DNA of 64,000 nt from Hsuehochloa calcarea (lineage: Eukaryota > Streptophyta > Magnoliopsida > Poales > Poaceae): contig CM070604.1 of the NCBI GenBank assembly GCA_036346395.1, positions 30,841,662 to 30,905,661 on the forward strand. Direction: 5' to 3'. This document shows positions 11,336 through 22,221 of the stretch, one piece after another (the first letter of the stretch is position 1; each line of letters begins with the position of its first letter). The position numbers and the translations under genes are program-made. The notes beneath the pieces were generated by a model. The model worked only from the letters and a program-made list of their open reading frames with translations, was not told the DNA's origin and did not search any database.

Positions 11336-11376
11336 CGGTTAGCTCTTCTCATAGATCTTAACCGGTCTTTGGAGCC

Positions 11377-13735
11377 ATGGCGACTGACAAGTACTCAACC
11401 AAGCCACACATTTTTGAAGGAGTTGACTTTGCCTACTGGAAGGCTCGTATGCAAGCATATATCGAGGCTCAAGGGCACGCTATTTGGCTAAAGGTGAAAA
11501 ATCCTTATGTCGTGCCAGCCGATGACGATACGATCACTCCAGATGTGGAGGCCAACAGCAAGGCTCGGAATTATTTGATCCAAGGCCTTAGTCGATCTGA
11601 GTTTGAGCGTGTTGCTCACTTGCGGTCCGCTCACGAGATCCGCGACTCTTTGTGACTATCATGAAGGGTCCATCGCGATCAAGGAAGTGAGACAGAACCA
11701 CCAAGAAAGTTTACTCAAAGATTGAGCAAAGGCCCGTGAGTCTTTGGATGAGTGTGGGGACGATTCTCTAAGATTCTTCATGATCTCCGCTACCGTTGAC
11801 TTGGTATTTTCTCGAAGTGCGAGAATGCACGCCACTTCGGGTGCTCTTGATGTGAAGGTCCGGGAATGAAGATCACTTCCATCAATGACAACATCACATG
11901 AGTGAGCTTACCATGGATAAGCTTTACTCGAGGTTGAAGACGCATGAGATTGATTTTATCTTGCGCCTCCCCAAGACAGAGTCGATGGCATTAGTGGTCG
12001 ACAAATCCAAGGGTTGTTCTTCGAGTCTCTTGATTGTAGCTCATCCGGTTTTTCGTTATCCGCTTTACATTCCTTAAGTGATGAGCAACTAGAGAAACCG
12101 CCTGAGGATGACTTAGCCCTCTTTTCCACCAAATTCACAAGAGCGTATAACAAGGTGAGGAATAGGAGGAGAAGTGGACCTATCACATGCTTCAATGTGG
12201 TGAGCCAAACCACATTCGCTCCAGTGCCCCAAGCTAAAGGGCAAGGAGGAGAAGGAGACACGAAGATATCCCGGGAGAGGATGCGAACCCAAGAAGACAA
12301 ACTATCGAAGTTTGTCACCGGGTCCTTGCCGCTCTTGAGAATGTAAATATGAGCGATGTGGACTCGGAACGGAGGACGACGAGAGTGACTCGTGGCAAGA
12401 AGAAGGCGCATGACTTCACCCATGTGTTTCATGGCCAAGAACAACCACGACAAATGACTCCTCCAACAATGAGGATCCTTTTAGTGATCCTCGATGAGGT
12501 ATGCCCTTCTATTGTCGACATGAAAAGGGCGTTGGTACTTGTCGAATGTAAATTGCATAAGCAAGTAAAAATGATTAAGAAGGTGATATTATGATTGATA
12601 ATTTGAACCTAGAAGTTGTTAGGCTAAAATCTATTAATCCCGATGATATTTGTGAATCTGCGCACTAGCTTGCTTAATGACTTGACAAGCTTGAAATCTG
12701 CTCATTCCTCTGTCACTAATCAACTTAAAGATGCTCTCGATGAACTAGAATCTCTCAAGTCTAGTTCTGCTTGCTTAGATGCCATTTCACTTGATGTGAC
12801 TGCCATGGAAGCTATCCCTTTAACTTGCTCAAATTGTGCTTTGCTTGAATTAAAACTGGATAGCTCCTTAAAAGAATTGCAAAAATTTGATGCTAGTAAC
12901 ACATGCTCTCATTGTAAGAATAATAAGATTAAGATGCAAGAGATGAAAGAAATGCTAGTTTATTCTAGAGTTGCATCTTGTGAAAATTGTCCCAAGCTTA
13001 CAATTGAGATTGAAGCCTTAAACAAGACCCTTGAAGAAAAGGCTAAAATTGAAAGATCCATGTCTTTTACTGCTTCTAAGAAAGTTATTGATTCTAACTC
13101 TTGTGCTTTAAATGCTGAAGTTGAAACCATGATTAATCAGATTCAAGAGGCATTTAGAGTCAAATTTAAGGAGCAGTTGAATAGAATTAGAGAATCCTAT
13201 TGTGTGTCTTGTGAGGCCTTCAAGGTGGAAGTGGCCCTTCTTAAGAGTAAGAGCAATGAGGTAATCAAGTCTAGCAAGTGCACTAGATGTGAGGGTTTAA
13301 TGAAAGAGAATGATTACCTCAAGGTGACTCTTGAGAAGTTTTCAAGTGGGAAAAAGAAACTCAACATGATTCTTGATCAATCCAAAGTGATCGTGAAAAA
13401 TAGTGGTCTAGGTTTCAATCCCCTAGAGCATTCCAAGAAAAACCCACCTAGGATTGCTAGAGTTGTGAAGAATGGTTTGTTTGAGCTAGAACCTCCTAAG
13501 CCATCTGGGGTTGTTTTCAAATCCGCTGGTTTTGCTCAAACTCTTTCTGGCAAGAAAGGTACTTTCACTCATTCATGCATGCACCTCTCAAAAGATCCAA
13601 GACCATTGCACCTTCTCGCAAGAAAGAAGGCCATACTGTTGAGTTCTCTTGGGAGAGCAAAGCTTGAGAGAAAAGAGAGGATGAGCGCCCTAAGATCCAT
13701 TAGAGGAGTTCCTTCTCCAAATTGTAGTCTCTAGA
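11377..13735 (+). pseudogene. gag of copia element, several frame breaks
   Basis: It starts with ATG at 11377, 42 bases after the primer site. The first 92 residues have the copia gag N-terminal pattern (FEGVDFAYWKARMQAYIEAQ). The frame closes at 11655. Later parts appear at 12014-12346 and 12349-12594, and as a long 363-codon frame at 12643-13734. That long frame is coiled-coil-like with many CxxC pairs (CSNC, CSHC, CENC, CVSC, CTRC) and the same SSGKKKLNMILDQSK block as the gag at 244-1506. A clean zinc knuckle is no longer visible. The many small breaks would prevent a full-length protein. Confidence 0.75.
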
Positions 13736-14075
13736 GCTAGGCACTGCTTATCGCACCACACATAGGCCTAGATTTGTAGAGAACTTTGTAGACTCTTTTG
13801 GTGGGTCTAGGCGTGTTGGATTAGGACATCGTGAGGAGAGACCACGGGTAGCACCTAGACAGGGAGTATCGATCTTTTGGTAGATCGCTTGGAGAGGTCT
13901 AGGTGGTTCTCATGTGCATCCTTATGATTTTATTCCGATCATGTTTCGCTATTTCTCTCGCTGCTCCCGGACATCGTGCTTCTCAAGATCGGATTCATCG
14001 ATCATTTATATCTAACCCCAAAGATCGAGGCACGGATGTTTTCGATTGTGCTTTTAGGTCCGTCGTGCGAGGAAG

Positions 14076-14270
14076 GAGGACATATGGCTTGTTGACTCGG
14101 GTGTTCTCGACATATGACCGAGATTCTAGATGGTTCTCCTCCTCACACGTGCATCCGAACGAATTGATCACATTTGGGGATGCTTCTACCGGACCGTGGA
14201 TCGCAAAGGGCACCGTCTTGCGTCAACGACAAGTTCATGCTAAAAGACGCCGCTTTGGTAAGTAAGTCGA
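14076..14270 (+). pseudogene. copia protease remnant with 1-bp deletion
   Basis: WLVDSG is encoded at 14085-14102, so the active-site DSG (14094-14102) survives. Compared with the protease at 1695, one base is missing right after the glycine codon, and a stop follows. The downstream block matching W(F)SS..PNELITFGDAS continues in another frame, to about 14200. Confidence 0.55.
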
Positions 14271-14396
14271 GGTATAATCTTCTATCTGCTTCTCACCGCT
14301 TGATGAGGGTCTAGAAGTGAGGTTTAAGAAAGGTGAGTGTAGAGTTCTAGATTCCTGTGAGCTCGTTTTGAGATCTCCAGATTTGAGAAGATCTTC

Positions 14397-15401
14397 GTGC
14401 AAATTTCAAGATTTCTTCGCTTCAGTCCTAGGTGTCTTGTAGCCTCTGATTCTCATGACCTTGTTTTGTGGCATCGTAGACTTGGGCATATAGGTTTTGA
14501 TCATTTGTCTAGAGTCGCTTGCAAGGACTTGATTAGAGGCTTGCCTAGGTCAAGGTCATTAGAGATCTCGTGTGCTCACCTCAGAGACATGGTAAGATGG
14601 TGTCTGCTTCCACCCACCTCTTACTTTGGTAATGACTGATGGACTGTGACAGACTTCTTCACTTAGATACTGCTTGGTCCTTCTAGAGTTCAGTCAGCTG
14701 GTGGGAAATGGTATGTGCTGGTGGTTGTGGATAATTACTCCAGGTATTCATGGGTTTATTTTCTTGCTTCTAAGGACGAAGCATTTGGATTCTTTAGAGA
14801 TCTGGTCCTTAGAATTGCTGTTGATATACCCGAGCTTTGAGAGCCATTAGGAGTGACAATGGGATGAGTTCAAGAATTCTTCTTTTCTACCTTCTGACCG
14901 ATAGGGAATTGAGCATCGCTTTCTTCTCCTAGAGTTCCTCAAAGAATGGTGTTGTAGAAAGGAAGAACAGAACCCTTGTAGAGATGGCTCTGACCATGCT
15001 AGATGAGCATTCTACTCCTATGAGATTTTAATGAGGCGATCTCTACTGCTTGTTATATTTCCAACAGGGTTTTCTTGAGATCTGTGGTTGGAAAGACTTC
15101 TTATGAGCTTAGATTTGGTCATTCTCCCAAAGTATCTCATTTCAAGATTTTTGGTTGCAAGTGCTTCATTCTTAAACATGGCAATCTTGATAAATTTGAG
15201 TCTAGATGTTTTGATGGCATATTTCTTGGATATCCCGCTCATTCTCGTGGCTATCGTGTTTTTAATGTTGACACTAACAAAATTGTTGAGACTTGCGAAG
15301 TCACTTTTGATGAGGCTAGTCCCAGTACTAGACCCGATGCTTGTGTACACAGTTCCCGAAATTCAAGGAAGCATTTTCAATCGATGATGACTCGAGGATG
15401 A
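14397..15401 (+). pseudogene. copia integrase, frameshifted
   Basis: Integrase would join the element DNA to the host chromosome. The zinc-binding pre-integrase part is recognisable at 14448-14560 (LWHRRLGHIGFDHLSR). The core starts near 14690 (GKWYVLVVVDNYSRYSWV) but is split by shifts and stops up to 15070. The C-terminal part (15075-15330) is well kept: GKTSYELRFGHSP, HFKIFGCKCF, FDGIFLGYP. This domain is the one deleted from the element at 1-7317. Confidence 0.75.
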
Positions 15402-15595
15402 AGAACCAAACCATCATCCAACTACTTACGAGAGGGTTGGAGAGCTCACTACTACTACTTGGGCCACCGAGCGCCTCCTCCTATCCCCACCGACGATCTG
15501 AGTGGCTCTGTTCCTACCTCCACAACTCATGAGGTAGAGGCCACGTCTGCACCAGGAGCACCTCTTCACATACAAATGACAACATACCCGAGCGG

Positions 15596-16522
15596 ATGAT
15601 TGGGGATCTTCAAGAGCGAGTCACTCGCCTGTGTTTATTTCTCCTGATTCTCATGCACATTCTGCTTTTGTCGCTTCTTTTGAACCCCGAGATATCACCC
15701 ATGCTTTATCTGATGCCTCTTGGGTCAATGCCATGCATGAAGAGCTTGAAAATTTCGAGAGAAACAAAGTCTGGTTTTTAGTTGAGCGACCTTCTGATTC
15801 TCATGTTATTGGAACAAAATGGGTTTTAAAAATAAGCAAAGTGAGGATGGATTGGTTGTTCGCAATAAGGCTAGACTTGTAGCTCAAGGTTATTCCTGTA
15901 GAGGGCTTAGACTTTGAAGAGACTTTTGCTCCAGTAGCTAGATTGGAAGTCATTCGCATTCTTTTAGCATTTGCAACATCCAAGGGTTTCAAGCTTTTTC
16001 AAATGGATGTTAAAAGTGCTTTCTTGAATGGCTTCATAGAAGAAGAGGTCTTTGTCAAGCAACCTCCTGGTTTTGAAAATCAAAATTCCCAAACCATGTT
16101 TTTAAACTCTAAAGCCTCAGATGGATTGAAACAAGCTCCTAGAGCTTGGTATGACAGCTTAAGAGTTTCTTGCTCGAAAATGATTTCAAAATGGGAATGG
16201 TTGATAAAACCTTGTTCACTCTCAGGCATGGCAGTGATTTCTTGTTGGTTCAGATTTATGTGGATGATATTATATTCGGTGGTTCCTCTCATGCTTTGGT
16301 GTCTAGATTTTCAGATTTAATGAGCAGTGAGTTTGAGATGAGCATGATGGGAGAGTCGACATTCTTCCTTGGCCTACAAATCAAACAACGAAAGAAGGCA
16401 CCTTCGCTCACGAGTAAGTATACAAAGGACCTTCTTGGCGCTTCAATATGGGAAGCGAGAGGCCAATGTCTACTCCCATTGCTACAACCACCGTGGCCGG
16501 ACCACGATGAGGATGGAGAGTC
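15596..16522 (+). pseudogene. copia reverse transcriptase, frameshifted
   Basis: The blocks occur in order: the FEPRDITHALSDASWVNAMHE lead-in, [45 protein letters not shown] and [11 protein letters not shown]. The catalytic YVDD is intact at 16257-16268. Frame changes occur near 15835-15880, 15940 and 16160-16190. The surviving catalytic core contrasts with the scattered indels. The domain is RVT_2, as in the element at 2080. Confidence 0.85.
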
Positions 16523-17160
16523 GTGGACCGTAAGGAGTACCGCAGTATGATTGGCTCCCTCCTCTATCTTACAGCGTCGAGACCGGACATACAATTCGTC
16601 GTATGTCTGTGCGCTCGATTTCAGGCTTCGCCTTGTGCTTCTCATCGTCAGGCAGGACGTCGCATATTCAGGTATCTTCAAGATTCGCTTGACTTTGGAC
16701 TCTGGTATTCTTCTTATTCGGCTCTTTCAATTCGAGCATTTTCTGATGCTGATTTCGCCGGATGTAGAGTGGATAGGAAGAGTACTTCTGGCACTTGTCA
16801 TTTCTTGGGCACATCTCTTGTTTCTTGGTCTTCTAGAAAACAGTCTTCTGTTGCATAGTCTACAGCTGAGGCCGAGTATGTAGCTGCGCCGCTGGTCGCT
16901 CTCGTGTTCTCTGGATTTTATCCACGCCATGACTATGGGTTATCTTTGGGAAGTGTTCCTCTTTTACGTGACAACACTTCGCAATTAATATTGCCAAAAC
17001 CCAAAGCAACATTCCGGACTAAACACATTGATATTCGATTTCATTTTCGAGAGACCATGTTGAGAAAGGTGATGTTGTGCTTCACTTTGTAGAGTCCGAG
17101 CAACGACTTGCGGATATTTTCACTAAAGCTCTTGATTCTTCTCGCTTTGTCGCTTATGGG
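16523..17160 (+). pseudogene. copia RNase H
   Basis: The frame 16523-16858 is the best-preserved RNase H stretch: [20 protein letters not shown], the FSDADFAGCRVDRKSTSGT active region and SWSSRKQSSVA. A TAG stop then replaces the expected codon before STAEAEYVA (16856-16884). A degraded tail reaches about 17155 and includes KHIDIRFHF. Confidence 0.75.
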
Positions 17161-18586
17161 AGAGTTAGGGTTATTAGTCCTATTGGGCTGCTTTTGAGGG
17201 GAAGTTGTTTTTTTGCATTCATTGTATCATAATGCATGTTACAATTCATTTGTCTTGCATTGTAAAATAAAATTAGTGGAGCTTTGATTATTATCCTTGT
17301 ATGACTTGATTTCATCTTCTATACCTTGTCATATCAAGTGATAGTCTGCTAGACTTCTTTTATGGCTCTTCGTGTTTGGCTTAGCTTTTGCCTTGCTAGC
17401 TTTATATCTGTGAGCAATTTGAATCAAATCATGTCTTGTTGGATCTTGTGACTAGTTTTGCTCTAGTGATCCTCTTATGACTCTCGCCATGTCTTACAAA
17501 GTTGAATTGAGTCTTGAACTTATTCTGAGATGAAAATGAGCTTTTATCTTATTAAGTCAAGCAAATGAAAATGAGATTTTCTGTATGAAAAACCGATCTC
17601 ACCAATCCTTTCTCATGAGACGGCTTGCCATTGCACTAGGCATGAACTCAGGGGGAGTTTTGGATGACCTAGATCATTCTTTTAAGCTTATCGCTTGAGA
17701 TGGTCGCGGCAAGGCTTGAGATCTAGCACAGTAAAAAAAAAGGGGGAGAAAAAGAAAAATTGCCAAAGGGCTAAGTGCTTGAGCTTTGCTTCAAAAGAAT
17801 TTTCTTAATGCTCAAAATGCCTCAATTCTTGTTTTGAGCCTCTTTTTACTTATAGACATGGCTTGACTCATTTTTGGTTGCTTTGAGTGAATCTATGATA
17901 TTGAGCAACCTTTCATGATTTTAATTCTATTAATCTCAGATTGCTGCTATCTTGGTTTTAGCTTTGCAGTACATGTTTTGCCATGATTGAATATAGCGTC
18001 TACTCTTTTTATGGCTTGGTATAATACTTGTACTGTCTTCATGTATAATGGTCATGGCTCCTTTTTACTAAAGTTCAAAAATAAAGTCATTCCTTCATGC
18101 TCTTTCTTTTTCATGCATCTTGATGAATTCATTGTCAAAGGGGGAGAAAGATTGTGAAGAAAATGATGTTGGAGCTTTTGGTTTCATACTTAAGGTTTAA
18201 TATAAAAGAACTTCATAAAATAAAAAATTTGAACCTTTTGAAAATTTGTGATCATAGTGAGTTGAGTCTTGTGGTTCTATTGCCTTTTCCTGATTTCATT
18301 TGCAATTGAAGAATACTCACAATGATCAAAGGCCAAATAGAAAAATTGCCTTTCATTTGGACCTAAGTGAGATTTTTGGCTACTTTCTGGAAATTGAATC
18401 CTTTGGTGCTTTCATTGCCCTATCTCACTTGCCTACACTATTCTGAAGCCAGCTTGGTCGGTTCCTAGGCTTTTTCTTGCTTTTGGACCAAGTTGTGCCT
18501 TTATGCGAAAACGGCGAATTTTTACTTTTCATTTCGAAAAACCACATTTTCTTGAAAATTGCCAATGTGTTCATCAAGGGAGAGAT
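17161..18586 (+). other. non-coding 3' internal region with polypurine tracts
   Basis: No ORF is supported here. Purine tracts of the GGGGGAG type occur at about 17651, 17742 and 18139, and a variant GGGAGAGA (18578-18585) sits directly before the 3' LTR. The sequence is homologous to 3641-5489 in outline (the CATAGTGAG block, the GACC..GTGAGA block and the GGACCAAGTTGTGC block). Confidence 0.6.
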
Positions 18587-20469
18587 TGTGGATATCGTGA
18601 GGATATGTGCACGATCTCAGGATGATGAGTCAATTGGCAATGGCGTTGTTGGTTTGCAAAATCTCGCGTTTTCGGGTTTGCTCCAAGGCTGTCAGACCAC
18701 AGGCGGTTTGACCGGTGGTGTCGGGCGGTCAGACCGCCCGTGGAGGAGTCCGACCGGCCATGGTGGCCGGTCCGACCGCCAAAATGAAAATAGGTTTTGG
18801 AGCCGAGCCAAAATAGGTTGTGTAGGCAAGTGAGGAGTCTCCGGATGTGGTCCCATCATTTTGGAGCTCCCAACAAAAGTTATATTCGCTTGAAAATTCC
18901 GAAGGTTTCGAATTTTGAGTTGAAAATTTGGCTAAGTCTTTTGGACCGGTCCGACCGCCTTGTGGAGCGGTCCGATCAAGATGAATCGGCCGGACCGCCC
19001 GTGGGGCTGGCGGACCAGAATGGCTTGAAGGTTAGCCAAGTGTTGCATTGAGTTGGTTTTGATTGTGTTATTATATGAACTTCAATGCTTTATTGTTGTA
19101 TATTGCATTGCGGAACTAACGTGGGTCAAGTTGTGAAGAACTTGTTCCCGGAAACGGTTTGTTTGTCTATTGCTGCGCAGGTGGCTTGCAGGTCAACGAC
19201 GTCAACGGTGAGTGGATCGGGACTACGCTTGGAGAGCCGAGGTCCGTAACGATCGTGGATACCGGTGAGGTCGTGTGACACAAGCATGGTGCAGGATGGG
19301 CAAGATGGATCGAACGGGTGGTTCGTTACAGCTGGTTGGATCAGGCGGTGCGGATATCGGTGCGAGTCTCTGGGAGGTTCCGATGGGATTCGGACAAGAG
19401 AGGCTTGGCGACGCGATGAGAACCGCTGATCAACCTACACGTGGTGAAGCAGGTGTTTGCTTCAATAGTTATGTGTGTGTGGGTCCCATGTGTAAGTGAC
19501 CCCAAAAGTGAAACCCTAGCTCTCTAGTATAAATAGAAAGGGGGGAGATGGAAAACTTTCCAAGCATTCATTTTAGCCCCTTCTTCCTTTTCTAGGGTTT
19601 GGAGGAGAGGAGAGGAGAACTAGGGTTTGGAGTGTGCTCCCTTGTTGAGCTCTTGCCCTCCTTGTTGGAGAGGCTTTGTAAGCATCTTGTGTGACCGAAC
19701 AGTCTTGTGATGCTCAATTGAAAGATCGTTTGCTCCCTTTTGTGTTCTTCTCCCTTTTGGATGATTTTGGTGCTTCCTTGATTCAAAAGTTTATACTTGG
19801 TCTCTTGGCCTACTTTATCTTGCTTTGATGTGTGGGATTACTCCTAGAGTCATCTAGATCATCAATCCCCCACAAGCAAGTCTTGAATCAAGATTTTCAC
19901 ATTTGTAGGGTTTGTGCACTTCTTTGGTAAAATCTCGAGAGATCGATTCTGCGAAGTGGATCTGACGGATCGTCGCTAGAAATAGGTCTCTAATTTCATT
20001 AGGGAGGTGTGCTCGAAATTTGGTCAAGTTTTATTGGTTGAATCAAAAGTTGGATCAAATTTCATTTTGGATTTGGGTGGAGTTTTTCAAGATCGACTCT
20101 ACCGTCCGACCGGTCTTTCAACGGCGGTCCGACCGCCTGTATTCGCATCATTGGTTTGCGGGTCGAACCGCTGTCCACCGGTCCGACCGCCAGTTAGTTG
20201 CCGGTCCGACCGCTGGTTGACCGTCGGTCCGACCGCTCGTGGTAGCCGGTCAGACCGCCAGTACCCAGTAAGGAACAGTGAGTTCTTTTCTCCGTGTGTG
20301 TCGTGTGGTTGAGGGGTTGATCAAATCCAACACAAGGCTTCCGTTGTGTGCTTACTGATCTTTTTAGCTTTCATAGTTAAAGGAGTAAAGTTCGTGTTGG
20401 TTTTTGATTTAGGCGAGAAAGTTTTGAAAGCGCCTATTCACCCCCCCTAGTCGCCTTTCCGGTCCTACA
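18587..20469 (+). repeat. 3' LTR
   Basis: It is the counterpart of 9428-11321 with the same ends and the same TATAAATA (19528-19535). Differences seen by eye cluster at 18950-19020 and 20100-20170, which are the dyad-motif arrays, plus the shorter C tract near 20441. Confidence 0.92.
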
Positions 20470-20474
20470 CACCG
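20470..20474. repeat. target-site duplication CACCG (right)
   Basis: It matches 9423-9427 exactly. Confidence 0.9.
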
Positions 20475-20946
20475 AGACCGGTAAAAAACTAGAAACACAT
20501 ACTTAGCCCTAGCTAGTAATACATTTGCCTTTACACACCCTCTTGAAGCTTGATGACGCACATCTTCACTTCAAGTCCCTGTTCTTGACTTGAATATCAT
20601 CAACGCATGATGGTCTTCTTCACTTCGGGATCTTGTCTTGATACACAACAACACATGATTGCATCCTTTATCCCAAATATTGACTTGAATATCATCAACA
20701 CAAGATGATCTTCTTTATGTGCCCTCCAGCAACACATAGTGGGTCTTCTCTTGACTTGATGATCAACTCATGATCATCTTTTCTTCGAGATCTTGATATG
20801 CATCATCACATGATGCATGCTTCACTTGACTTGATGACAATCAACTCATGATGTCATCCCAAGTCATCATCATCTTGGAATTCAACCTATTTCACCAACT
20901 GATGAAAAATGTTAGTTCCACAACGTGATTGTCATTGATTACCACA
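20475..20946 (-). repeat. antisense Sirevirus-like LTR, second part
   Basis: This continues the LTR broken at 9427. It probably ends at ACCACA (20946), like the ACCACA end of the antisense LTR at 63107. Together the parts give about 1.98 kb, similar to the other LTRs. It contains many short TGATGATC/CATCATG-like runs. Confidence 0.45.
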
Positions 20947-21430
20947 ATATACCATTAACTCATAATGGTAGGGCAAGATACTTGAATCTTTCCCTCTTTG
21001 GTAATTGATGACAACCATCACAATTATAAATAATTGAATATAAGAACATATGAGTATATATGAACTACACAAGTTTTATATACTCAAGGGTACGTTTCAA
21101 AGTATAGATTCCAAGTGTATGTGGATAAAGAAATATAGATCAATACTAATGAAACCACAAAATATAGAGTGAACACCCTAGATGTGTGCATACATGAATA
21201 TGTAAAAAGAACATATGCACATATTCAAATGAGACTTTTGGTGAAGTTCAACCTATATTTTGGATCTGAGGAATGCAACAAGATATAAAAATTTGATGTT
21301 AAATGTATACCTTTTTGATTTTTTACATTTTCATCAAAATAAGACTATGCAATAAGTATATCAATAGAAGTGTTAGTTTTACATATAGATTTGTCATTAA
21401 TAACTAAAATACTCGATTAACTCACTAGAT
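20947..21430 (-). mobile_element. decayed internal sequence of the older antisense element
   Basis: Directly after the LTR a pyrimidine tract (TTCCCTCTTTGG, 20990-21001) followed by TAATTGATGACAACC resembles the complement of the family's 3' internal region. The rest is AT-rich without coding signal. The right boundary is not defined. Confidence 0.35.
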
Positions 21431-22150
21431 TATTCACAATAAGTGAAAAAAGAAGAGGAAAAAAAGAATAGATAAATTTGCATCATCTCGATACCAGCGG
21501 CACGAACCCAATCGAGCGACGGACAATGGCACCAGCAGGTTGGTCCCGACCGCCGATGGTGATCCCACGGTGGCGAAGCATGGAAACGCTTGGAGTCGAA
21601 CAGTTTGGCCCCACCCGCACAATGGCGATCCAACGGCGGCTGACCGCAGAAACACACTGATTCTTCCCGCTTTAAGAAAGGGTATATTCATTGTTGACCA
21701 TTGGAACAATAGAGATACAAGACAAGGAACGAAAACTGCCTTCCTCTTTCTCGACATGCCTAGAGAGGAAAGGCGTAGATGAAAGCGGAAGTGTTCGTTT
21801 GCTTTGTTTCCGTACTTAGCCGCAATACAATTAATCAGTTTGATATACTGGTGACATTGGATCATTTTGTAGTGTTTGCCCCAATTAGATGTGGCAAAAT
21901 GTGGTAGGCAACCAAACTCAAGAGCAATTCTGGAGCGTTAATTATGTTGGAAGAGCAGCCCAATAGACTGGATTTTTGTTTATACGCCGACCCGAAGTTG
22001 ATAGCATCTCCTAATATTTGAGGTCCAAAACTTTTTTTACCTTCGTGTTTGGCATTTCCTTTCATTTCCATCATTTTCCATTTCTCTCATTAGTGAAGGA
22101 ACAAAATTGCCCCCGGGCCGATATCTGCTTGAGCCGGACCGAAACCTACA
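21431..22150. other. 5' flank of the SPARK gene, no gene seen
   Basis: This is mixed-composition sequence with short overlapping ORFs on both strands (21434-21865) that show no recognisable domain. I see no defined element here. It presumably includes the upstream regulatory region of the gene at 22222. Confidence 0.4.
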
Positions 22151-22154
22151 CTCC

Positions 22155-22162
22155 TATAAATA
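22155..22162 (+). promoter_or_regulatory. TATA box of host gene
   Basis: TATAAATA lies 60 bp upstream of the chosen ATG (22222), a normal plant promoter spacing. It argues that the in-frame open sequence upstream (22018-22221) is not coding. Confidence 0.6.
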
Positions 22163-22221
22163 AACCAATTGATAAAGAGCACCTTACGTCCATACCCTGC
22201 CACCTCACAGTTTCACCGACA

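Larger units (their letters stand above)
9428..20469 (+). mobile_element. full-length Sirevirus-like Ty1/copia retrotransposon
   Basis: This 11,042-bp element has 1,894-bp and 1,883-bp LTRs (TGTGGATATC...GGTCCTACA), a primer site two bases after the 5' LTR, copia-order coding remnants, purine tracts before the 3' LTR, and 5-bp duplications (CACCG) on both sides. It sits inside an older antisense LTR of a related element. By eye the two LTRs are near-identical over long stretches, with differences concentrated in the dyad-motif arrays, so the insertion looks fairly recent. All coding domains nevertheless carry frame breaks. Confidence 0.93.

Noticed and set aside
22018..22221. 68-codon upstream extension of the SPARK reading frame
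   Set aside because: A TATA box lies at 22155 inside it, the residues are unlike any family N-terminus, and the ATG at 22222 starts a proper signal peptide.
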